From G965230065 sp965230065 (GTDB lineage: Bacteria; Bacteroidota; Bacteroidia; Cytophagales; Cyclobacteriaceae), in the NCBI GenBank assembly GCA_965230065.1, contig OZ245942.1, positions 6,200,001 through 6,264,000 on the forward strand: a DNA stretch of 64,000 bases. The letters are read 5' to 3'. The notes under the pieces were generated by a model. It was not told the origin of the DNA, did no database searches, and was given only the letters and a program-made list of their open reading frames with translations. A program made the position numbers and the translations under genes. Positions 53,557 to 61,900 of this stretch are shown in pieces. Each line of letters begins with the position of its first letter. The stretch's first letter is position 1.

Positions 53557-54552
53557 TCAGGGTTCAGGTTCAGGCTCACTTTCTTTTTTTTCCTTTTTGT
53601 CTTTATTCCCACCAAAAAGAGGGTTCATGAGCCAGTGATTATTTACTTTTTCCGCTGCATTATCAATGCTTTGTGTGGCATCATTAACTTCTTCAATAGT
53701 ATTTTCAATATCCCTGGCCATGGAAGTATCTGTGAGCACCTTGCCCAATGTGCTTTCCGTATTATTTAACTTCTCACTGAAGTCTTCCAGATTATTGAGA
53801 ATGGAAGATGAAGTTGTTCCAATCTTCACCAAAGAATCAATGGCAGCATCCAATCGCTGGTTAAGCTGGTCGTCTACGAGTAACTTTCCTAATATGCCTT
53901 CTCCCTTTCTGGTTTTATCACTAATTCTTGCCAGGTCACGGGATATGGCCAGGGCATTTAAACTTGCCTCTTCTAAAGTGATTAAAACTTCATCCAGGGT
54001 CTTCGTCATGGTGGTATCAGCAAATAAATTACCTATAATGCCCTGCCCTTCTTTTAGCCTTTCAGAAATAATGGCAATATTATTCGAAATAACTTTGGCA
54101 CTTTCGGTCGTATGTTGCAAATCGGCCATGATTTGCTGCACTTCTATGGGTTCAGCGGCTTCTATTTCGTCCCCGTCTTCTATGCTGTTGCTACCTGTCG
54201 TTCCTGAAGAAATGCTCACGATTTTGTTTCCCATCAAACCCGCAGAACTGATACTTGCTTCAGCATCTTTCTTGATGAATTTACTGGCACTCTCGTCCAG
54301 CACAAAGGTTACTTCAACGGTACTATCACTGATAATCCGAATGCCTTCTACGGTTCCTACATTGATTCCTGAAAAACGGACATTATTCCCTACTTGCAAA
54401 CCGCTTACATTTTTGAAAACAGCATAAATTCTGGTAACAGAACCGAACATGTTTTGCTGGGCACCGATAAAATATATGGCACCGATAAACAGTAAAATCC
54501 CCAACGTAACAAAAAATCCTAATACTATATTTTTTTGTAATGAATTGTTCAT
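53557..54552 (-). CDS. mlaD: MlaD family protein (MCE domain)
   Basis: A 331-residue MCE protein: one N-terminal transmembrane helix (IVLGFFVTLGILLFIGAIYF), then the MCE domain (TRIYAVFKNVSGLQVGNNVR and FSGINVGTVEGIRIISDSTV, about 38-115), then a long helical coiled part (LQHTTESAKVISNNIAIISE and many VKIG/ANLA heptads). It binds phospholipids in the periplasm and works with MlaE and MlaF. The C-terminal tail is acidic (KEKKESEPEPEP). Its start overlaps the MlaF stop by 4 nt. Confidence 0.92.
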   Translation of the reverse strand: MNNSLQKNIVLGFFVTLGILLFIGAIYFIGAQQNMFGSVTRIYAVFKNVSGLQVGNNVRFSGINVGTVEGIRIISDSTVEVTFVLDESASKFIKKDAEASISSAGLMGNKIVSISSGTTGSNSIEDGDEIEAAEPIEVQQIMADLQHTTESAKVISNNIAIISERLKEGQGIIGNLFADTTMTKTLDEVLITLEEASLNALAISRDLARISDKTRKGEGILGKLLVDDQLNQRLDAAIDSLVKIGTTSSSILNNLEDFSEKLNNTESTLGKVLTDTSMARDIENTIEEVNDATQSIDNAAEKVNNHWLMNPLFGGNKDKKEKKESEPEPEP

Positions 54553-55337
54553 GCTGTATGGCCTTTAAAAAATGATTGTACCCATTCGTCTTCTGTTTGT
54601 TCTAATTCCTGATAAGTTCCATTGGCAGCCAGTTTGCCTTCTTTGATAATACAAACATTATCACTTGTGATTTTGGCACAACTCAAATCATGGGTAATGA
54701 TAATAGATGAAATCTCAAATTTTTCACGCATTTCAAGGATTAACTCACTGATTTCACGGGAAGTTACCGGGTCTAGGCCGGTAGTAGGCTCGTCGTATAA
54801 CATCACCTCGGGTTTCAATATGAGTGTGCGTGCCAACGCAATACGTTTTTGCATACCACCGGAAAGTTCAGCAGGCCTTTTATGCATGGCATCCACCAAA
54901 CCTACATTCTCTAAAGCATCTTCTACCATATCATCAATTTCAGATTGTGGGATTTTTTCAGGTTGGCGTTGCAAAGGAAACTCCATATTTTCTTTAACGG
55001 TCATGGAGTCGTACAATGCACCACCCTGAAACAAATAGGCCACTTTTCTGCGCAGGCTTTTCATGGCTTTTTTGTCTGCGCCAATTACTTCAATATCAAG
55101 CACTTTTAAGCTGCCACTGTCGGGTATCACCAGCCCCACCAGGCTCTTTATGAGCACAGATTTCCCAGTACCTGACTTTCCAAGCACCACCATGTTTTCC
55201 TTTTTTGATAAAGTAAAGCTGATACCATCCAGTACTACATGCCCGTCAAATGATTTGGTGACATCACGGGCATTCACCACCTCATGGCCTTTGGCTTCCT
55301 GATTATCTTTTATGGCAACATCTTCTTTTTCCATCAT
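54549..55337 (-). CDS. mlaF: ABC transporter ATP-binding protein MlaF
   Basis: A 262-residue ATPase. It has Walker A GKSGTGKSVLIKS (about residues 57-69), signature LSGGMQKRIALART and Walker B PEVMLYDEPTTGLDP, with the family's LFQGGALYDSMTV Q-loop. This is the MlaF type that drives phospholipid transport between outer and inner membranes. It starts inside the end of mlaE (4-nt overlap) and overlaps mlaD by 4 nt, so the operon is translationally coupled. An ATG one codon later (55334) is equally possible. Confidence 0.95.
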   Translation of the reverse strand: MMEKEDVAIKDNQEAKGHEVVNARDVTKSFDGHVVLDGISFTLSKKENMVVLGKSGTGKSVLIKSLVGLVIPDSGSLKVLDIEVIGADKKAMKSLRRKVAYLFQGGALYDSMTVKENMEFPLQRQPEKIPQSEIDDMVEDALENVGLVDAMHKRPAELSGGMQKRIALARTLILKPEVMLYDEPTTGLDPVTSREISELILEMREKFEISSIIITHDLSCAKITSDNVCIIKEGKLAANGTYQELEQTEDEWVQSFFKGHTA

Positions 55338-56170
55338 ATAAAAAACTGGGTAATCTGCACTGCTATCATATCAATGATAAATATTAACAAAGAAGCGATG
55401 ACTACCGCAGAATTAGCTGCTGCTCCCACACCTACCGTACCTTTACTGGCATGATATCCTTTATAACAACCCACTATACCAATGGCAAAGCCGAAAAAGA
55501 AAGATTTGGCAGTAGCCGATACAATATCCACAAATGTTACAGAATCCATAGCATTGGTAAAGAAAAGCGACAAACTTACATCGTCCTGTATATTCACCCC
55601 CACATAAGAACCTATCAACCCAATGGCATCTGTATAAAATACCAGCAAGGGCAACATCACCGTAATGGCCAGCACACGGGTAATCACCAAATAATTAAAC
55701 GGATTGGTGCCAGAAACCTCCATGGCGTCTATTTGCTCAGTTACTTTCATAGAACCCAACTCGGCACCTATTCCGGAGCCAACTTTCCCGGCACATATCA
55801 TGGCAGTAATTACCGGCCCTATTTCCCGGATAATAGCAATAGAAACCATGGCCGGAATATAAGATTCTGCGCCAAACTCTGACAGGGTTGGCCGGGTTTG
55901 CAAGGTAAGCACAATACCCATGATAAAGCCTGAAATGCTTACCAAAGACAAAGAATTTACTCCCAAATTATAAGCTTGTTTTAAAACTTCGCTGAATTCG
56001 TACGGAGGTTTCCATACTTCTTTAAAAAACTGGGCTGCAAATTGGGTTATACCTGCTACAGTAATTAAAAACCGCTGCATCGGCTGAGGAAGGGCAGCAG
56101 GATGCACTAACTGCTTCAGCCGTCCTGATGCTTTCTCTTTATGCTCACTCTCTTTGTTTGGTTTTGTCAT
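55334..56170 (-). CDS. mlaE: ABC transporter permease MlaE
   Basis: A 278-residue inner-membrane permease of the MlaE family. Typical stretches are VNSLSLVSISGFIMGIVLTL, EIGPVITAMICAGKVGSGIG, AELGSMKVTEQIDAMEVSGT, and SLFFTNAMDSVTFVDIVSAT. About five to six hydrophobic segments are seen. The N-terminal 55 residues are hydrophilic and slightly long for the family. First gene of the operon; no substrate beyond phospholipid is implied. Confidence 0.95.
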   Translation of the reverse strand: MTKPNKESEHKEKASGRLKQLVHPAALPQPMQRFLITVAGITQFAAQFFKEVWKPPYEFSEVLKQAYNLGVNSLSLVSISGFIMGIVLTLQTRPTLSEFGAESYIPAMVSIAIIREIGPVITAMICAGKVGSGIGAELGSMKVTEQIDAMEVSGTNPFNYLVITRVLAITVMLPLLVFYTDAIGLIGSYVGVNIQDDVSLSLFFTNAMDSVTFVDIVSATAKSFFFGFAIGIVGCYKGYHASKGTVGVGAAANSAVVIASLLIFIIDMIAVQITQFFI

Positions 56171-56294
56171 AAGTTCAAAAAATAAACACGCACTTTAGTT
56201 CAAAACTGAATGCATGTTTATAGTTAACGAAAAATATCAAAAGGGTTTTCAGCGTAACCAAGCAACAATTGGCAATATTATTTGGCCTGCCACG

Positions 56295-57053
56295 CTATTC
56301 TCCCTGTATCAGTTTCCCCGATCCATTCACTGACGTATTCACTAACTCAGGATTTCCAAAACAAACAATATTCCCACTACCGTTAATTTTTGCCTCAAGC
56401 ATATTGTTAACTGTAATTTCTGCATTACCACTTCCAGAGATTTGAATATCTGTATTTTCTGTTGCAAGTGCTTTTGCATTGTAGTTGCCCGACCCGGATA
56501 TTTCTACTTCTTGTGCAGGAACTGCCCCAAAAAGCTGAAAGTTTCCAGCCCCTCTGCTATCAATGGTTAATTTTATATAATCTAGCTCAAGGTCTGTATT
56601 TCCGGCTCCATTAACTTCTATCTCTAACAAATCTCCGGTGAGTAATGTTTCCCCCAATATATTGCCTGCCCCGTTAAGCTCAATGCCACTGAGTACGGGG
56701 ATGGTAATGTACACTGTTATTGGAAAATCAGTCCTGTAACTTCTGGTATTATAAATTTCCAATTCACCTCCATGCACCCGGGTGGTAATTATCGGTAGAA
56801 TATTATCATCTCCTTCTATTTCCACAAGCTGTTGTGCACCCTGGCGAATAATAATGTCATAGGCACCATCTGCTTCTATTTGGTCAAAAGAAGCTAAATT
56901 ACGCAGCTCAATAACAATGTTGCCAGAGCCTGCAATCGCGGGCCCGTCAAAACCATCATCATCGTCAAAATCAAAATAACAACTGCTCAAAATGAGTGGT
57001 AAGGTACAAACTACAAAGGCAAATAGTTTTTGTAAATAATATTTGTTTTTCAT
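56295..57053 (-). CDS. DUF2807 (GIN domain) lipoprotein
   Basis: 252 residues from ATG 57053 (MKNKYYLQKLFAFVVCTL, lipobox ILSSC, Cys about 25), with a run of Asp residues after it (FDFDDDDGFDG). The mature part is a repetitive beta-helix-like GIN domain of DUF2807: IAGSGNIVIELRN, GAYDIIIRQGAQ, ELEIYNTRSY, NGAGNTDLELDY, ISGSGNYNAKALA and NGSGNIVCFG follow a recurring GxGN rhythm. Bacteroidota encode many; role unknown, perhaps envelope adhesion. An upstream ATG would add 18 codons without a signal function. Confidence 0.85.
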   Translation of the reverse strand: MKNKYYLQKLFAFVVCTLPLILSSCYFDFDDDDGFDGPAIAGSGNIVIELRNLASFDQIEADGAYDIIIRQGAQQLVEIEGDDNILPIITTRVHGGELEIYNTRSYRTDFPITVYITIPVLSGIELNGAGNILGETLLTGDLLEIEVNGAGNTDLELDYIKLTIDSRGAGNFQLFGAVPAQEVEISGSGNYNAKALATENTDIQISGSGNAEITVNNMLEAKINGSGNIVCFGNPELVNTSVNGSGKLIQGE

Positions 57054-57202
57054 GGTATTATCTTGGTTTGTATAATTTACGCCTTTAGTACAGGTAAACT
57101 TCACCATACCCTACCCTGAAAGCAAAAAAATAATACTGATTCCTAAGAAAATTGAGCTGAATGATAATTCATCACTCCAATTCAAAAATTGTCTTAAATA
57201 TT

Positions 57203-57236
57203 GAAAAAAAAAGACCCTATGCTCTCACATAGGGTC
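57203..57236 (-). terminator. Rho-independent terminator downstream of CsbD gene
   Basis: On the minus strand, GACCCTATG (57236-57228) and CATAGGGTC (57221-57213) form a perfect 9-bp stem around a 6-nt loop, followed by TTTTTTTTTC (57212-57203). It sits 117 nt after the CsbD stop. The stretch between also holds a small TCAGGT/ACCTGA hairpin (near 57270-57290), so the transcript has a folded 3' leader or a small RNA may be encoded there. Confidence 0.9.
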
Positions 57237-57353
57237 AGTAGTCTAAAAAATTAACCCTCAAATCGCCATGTAGTTCAGGTGTGTACCTGACGTACATAAA
57301 CTTAGCTTAAAAAATAGTCTTAATTGTGGTTGAATTTCTATATTACCTATCGC

Positions 57354-57542
57354 TTACTGATAGCTTTCTATCATCTGCCTTACTTCATCTTTAGATTTAC
57401 CCAACTTTTCCTGTAAACGACCGACAAGCTCATCTTCATGGCCTTCGGCATATGCGAGATCGTCATCGGTAAGTTTTCCGTAATCTTGTTTGATCTTGCC
57501 TTTAATCTGATTCCAGTTTCCTTTTATTTTTAGGTCATTCAT
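57354..57542 (-). CDS. CsbD family stress protein
   Basis: A 62-residue protein with the whole CsbD pattern: LKIKGNWNQIKGKIKQDYGK, DDDLAYAEGHEDELVGRLQE and KLGKSKDEVRQMIESYQ. CsbD proteins are small, highly charged, abundant general-stress proteins of unknown mechanism. It stands alone, with a terminator 117 nt downstream. Confidence 0.95.
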   Translation of the reverse strand: MNDLKIKGNWNQIKGKIKQDYGKLTDDDLAYAEGHEDELVGRLQEKLGKSKDEVRQMIESYQ

Positions 57543-57785
57543 GATGCGTTAGTTTATGGTTAAAACAAAATTAATGTTTTCATCAATTCTTACTGAAATA
57601 ATGTTGCCAGAGAAATGAAGCGAAGGCTTAAATATTAATAATTCATTGATTATCAGTGTTTTACAAAATATTACTACCCTTATATCCCATTGTTTCCATT
57701 TTCTTTTTTTGTGCAATTTCGTCTACAAGGGTGTGAACCTGATACCCAAAATCAAGACTAACTCACCGGCAAAATTAACTTTGTT

Positions 57786-58520
57786 TCAAGAAGCTTTATC
57801 CTTCATTTTGCTCTCCAGGGATTTACGTTTCTTGTCTACTTTTTTTCTTACCTTGGGGCTTTTTTTATACAATATGTAAAGAATAAATGCTAGTATCCCG
57901 ATGCCTGATATCCAATACAGGCTTTGCTTTAATTTATCCATATCTTCTCCCAAATAGGCTATCAGTACAATGAGCGGTAATATGCCCACAGTGGTGGCAA
58001 CCATAAATTTCACATAGCCCATACGCACCAGTCCACCTATGAAACTGATAGCGTCATTTGATAAAAATGGAGAAACCCTGGCCAGAATGATAGCCCAAAC
58101 GCCATAATGTTCTACGTACTTTGTGGTCTTTTCCCTTTTGCTTTTTCCGAGTAAATTATCTATCAGTGGCCCGCCTGCGGTATGGCCTATCCAGTAACCT
58201 ACAGAAGAGGCTGCAAAAACACTGGTGTAAGAAATTACACTACCCCACCAGGCACCATAGGCCAACACTGAAACAACCATTAGCAAGGGAGAAGGAACCA
58301 CAAGCAGGAACATTTGTACAATCATAATCACAATGATCAATAAAGGTCCCCAAATGCCGAACTTATTTACCCATTCCGAAATCCGCTGCTTATCACCACT
58401 GGTAAGAATATTATAAGCATTGTCTACAAAGTTTTTGAATTCATCCAGGGTGAAATAGGAAACTACCAGAGAAACAATGATAAGCCCAGATAGAATAGTA
58501 ATGGCTTTTTGCCAATTCAT
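57786..58520 (-). CDS. TVP38/TMEM64 (SNARE-associated, DedA-like) membrane protein
   Basis: A 244-residue integral membrane protein. The family core is PSPLLMVVSVLAYGAWWGSV, SYTSVFAASSVGYWIGHTAG and GVWAIILARVSPFLSNDAIS, then GLVRMGYVKFMVATTVGILP. This is the VTT/TVP38 group thought to be lipid scramblase- or exporter-like. The N-terminus (MNWQKAITILSGLIIVSLVV) is one helix, and the tail is lysine-rich (KVDKKRKSLESKMKDKAS). Transcribed away from TamB, with a 219-nt gap to the next small gene. Confidence 0.9.
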   Translation of the reverse strand: MNWQKAITILSGLIIVSLVVSYFTLDEFKNFVDNAYNILTSGDKQRISEWVNKFGIWGPLLIIVIMIVQMFLLVVPSPLLMVVSVLAYGAWWGSVISYTSVFAASSVGYWIGHTAGGPLIDNLLGKSKREKTTKYVEHYGVWAIILARVSPFLSNDAISFIGGLVRMGYVKFMVATTVGILPLIVLIAYLGEDMDKLKQSLYWISGIGILAFILYILYKKSPKVRKKVDKKRKSLESKMKDKAS

Positions 58521-58739
58521 AGAATCTCAAATTTTCAGGTTAAAACTCAACAAAGTGTGGAATTGTTGCCACATATTTTTGAAATAAAAACTATCTTAAA
58601 TACGAAAGGTTAACGTTAAATAACCTTTGCCATGATGGTAAGCCAATATGTATACCATTGGTGAATGGTTACAGATTGGTGGCATAATATTTAACTTTTA
58701 TACTGGTGAAACCCTTTTTTTCTCAACCTACACGTATTT

Positions 58740-58907
58740 ATGGTAAACATTTTCAAAAGAGTTAAAAGTAAAGTACATGCAGTTAAAAGTGATATCAGAG
58801 AGAGTATCAGGAGATTAAAAATTTACATCATTGCAATGTCTGCTTTACAGGTTCTTACTTTTATAATCGTAATCGTTCTACTAATCTTATTTATTATCGA
58901 GGCGTAA
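58740..58907 (+). CDS. Small membrane protein (55 aa)
   Basis: ATG at 58740, TAA at 58905-58907. The protein starts MVNIFKRVKSKVHAVKSDIR (basic amphipathic) and ends in one hydrophobic helix, VLTFIIVIVLLILFIIEA. Its size would normally escape gene calling. It ends 24 nt before the TamB start on the same strand, so it may be co-transcribed with it. No family was recognised; a real gene is likely but not certain. Confidence 0.55.
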   Translation: MVNIFKRVKSKVHAVKSDIRESIRRLKIYIIAMSALQVLTFIIVIVLLILFIIEA

Positions 58908-58931
58908 CATTATACAATTTAATTTTATTTG

Positions 58932-61900
58932 ATGAACAAGATTGATATTAATAAAGTAGGACGCATACTGCTGAAAGTAGCAGGATGGATATTTGGCATT
59001 GTCTTGGGGCTGATTGCCCTTGTTGTCATTGCCCTGCAGTTTCCGCAAACCCAGCGTTTTTTGACCAATAAGGCGGTTACCTTCCTGGAAAATAAACTGC
59101 AAACAGAAGTGCAGGTGGGTGGTATTAATGTAGCATTTCCCAAAGAAGTGTGGCTACAGGATTTTTACATAGAAACGCCCCAAAAAGACACCCTGCTCTA
59201 TCTACATTCTTTGCAGGTAGATGTTGACTTCTTTGCACTAACAAATCAGGAAATACAGATTAACAATATTGAAATTGAAGGGCTCAGGGGAGAAATTGTA
59301 CGCACTATGCCTGACAGTTCTTTTAATTTCGATTTTATCATCGAAGCTTTCGCTTCAGATACTGCCACAACCCAACAGGATACTACCAGCAGTCCGTGGA
59401 AGTTTTCAGCCTATGGCCTTGAAATAGAAAACACACAGTTTGCTTACGATGATGCCGTATCGGGCATAGACTTCAGGATAAACATTGGGAATTTTGATTT
59501 GGAGCTGGATGAATTTAACCTGGACAGCATGCGGTTTTATGCCGATGAGTTTACACTGGCCAATACCACTGCCTCTTTAGTACAGACGCCTACCAATGGA
59601 GAAATCAGTGAAGAAGATACCGCTTCCGAAGAAAGTACCGATCTTGACCTTGGGCTGAATGAGATGGATCTGGAAAACCTGGCGTTTAATTTTTCTACAC
59701 CGGACATTTTGCTGGATATGCAAATTGGCAATTCTAACATAGAAACCGAGCTTATTAACCTCGCCCGCCAAATTGTGAAGGCCAATCAGTTTGACTTGCA
59801 CAATTCAGAAATACAGTTTGCCCTGCTTGCACAAGATACCACCGCATCTTCACCAAATGAAACCACCACTACCGATACCACCGAAGGCATTTCCTGGGGT
59901 TCGGGCTGGAAAGTCTATGCCGATGTACTGGATTTGTCCAACAACCGTGTGCAGTTTGATAATAACAGTGAGCCGAAAGCTACCCAAGGCATGGATTTTA
60001 ACCATTTAGCCCTGTCAGGTTTGGGAATTAATATGGAGAATATCGTTTATACCGATGATACCATCCAAAGCGATATCAACACCATCACTTTCAAGGATGC
60101 TTCGGGCTTTCATCTGCAAAAACTTGCAACCTCTCTTTTAGTAAACCATCAACAAGCCACATTAGAAAATTTTAATGTTCAAATCAATAATAGCCAAATT
60201 CAGACTAATTTACAGGCGTCGTATCCTTCATTACAGGCAATAGCAGATAACCCGGCGGCCCTGCAATTTTCCTTCAATATGGCAGATACCTATCTGGGCA
60301 TTGCCGACCTGCAATATTTTCAGCCTGACCTGCTGAATACCCTTCCGCTGCAACTAAGTGAACAGTTTCAGGTTCGGGCAACAGCCGATGTGCAGGGACA
60401 AATTGATAATTTAAACATCAATAATTTCCAGTTGGCTACTTTAAACAACACTTCCCTCCAACTGAATGGAACAGTAGAAGGTTTGCCAAACATCAACCAA
60501 AGCCGGTTTGATATTGACCTCTCAAAATTTGCTACTACCCGTCAGGATATCAAGTCTGTCACTCCGGATACCCTGTTGCCACAACAATTGCAATTACCTG
60601 AAAACATCAATGTATCGGCAAAGTTATCAGGGCTGGCTACCGATTACCGGGGGCAGCTGGACTTGCAAACTTCACTGGGAGCACTCACAGCCAACTGGCA
60701 GGCCCGGGGAGATAGTGCCTTTGTCCCGGATACTTACCAGGCAAACGTAGCTTTACAGCAATTTAATGCCGGAAAACTGCTGAATAATGAAGATACCATC
60801 GGTATGCTTGATATGGATGCCCAGGTTTCGGGTACGGGACTTTCACCCGACAATATGCAGGCTCAATTGAAGGCTACTATCAATTTGTTTGAGTACCTGC
60901 AATACCAATACAAAGACATAAACATTGAGGCAACTGCCGAACAGCAGCACTATACAGCCCAGGTATCCATGAAAGATGAGAATTTGAACTTTGACCTGGA
61001 TGGGGATGTAAATATGAACAAAGAAACGCCCAGCTACCAGTTGGCATTGAAAGTTGAAAATGCTTTTCTGAAAGCCTTGAACCTTACCCAGGATGAACTT
61101 AAATTGAAAGCTACGCTGGACGTTGATCTTCAAATAGACAGCCTGAACAATTTGAGCGGAAATGCTGGCCTGCGCAACATAGCTGTATATAAAAATGATT
61201 CGCTTTACACAGTAGATTCGCTGCTGGTGGCTACGGTGAACCAAACCAGAAAATCTGAAATCAAAATAGATTCAGATGTGATGATGGCCAGGTTTCAGGG
61301 TAATTTTGGTTTAACCATCCTGCCAAAGGCATTGGAACAACACTTCAACTCATACTATAACCTGCACGACACTACCCTGGCTAGTTCGCTACCTTCGCAG
61401 CAGTTTGAATTCGAAATTGACCTGAAAAGTACAGAGTTAATCACCAAAGTACTGGTACCTCAAATAGGAACATTTCGTCCGGGTAAAATAACCGGCAATT
61501 ACAACTCTGACCAAAAACTGCTGAATTTCAATATGGAAGTCCCGGAAATCACCTACGGTTCCAACGAAGTGGATTCACTTGTAATTAAAGTAAATTCTAA
61601 TCAAAATACGCTGAGCTACAGCTTAGAAGCCGGACATGTTGCTGCTGGCCCTGCCATAATTGATAATTTATCCATTACAGGAGAAGTGGCAGATAATCAG
61701 ATCAAGACAGACCTTGTAATTATTGATAACGAAGGCACAAGCAAATACAGAATACCTGCTGAGTTCACTTCTGAAGAAAACAATTACCGGTTTCATTTTA
61801 TGTCTGACAGCCTGATTTTTTATTATGACAACTGGCAATTGCCCGAGGATCATTACCTGGAGTTTGGCGGAGAGGGTTTTGTAGCCAATAATTTTGTTTT

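Noticed and set aside
53666..54427. Plus-strand 253-residue open frame rich in Ser and Leu
   Set aside because: Antisense of mlaD; its composition is the usual reverse image of a helical coding region.
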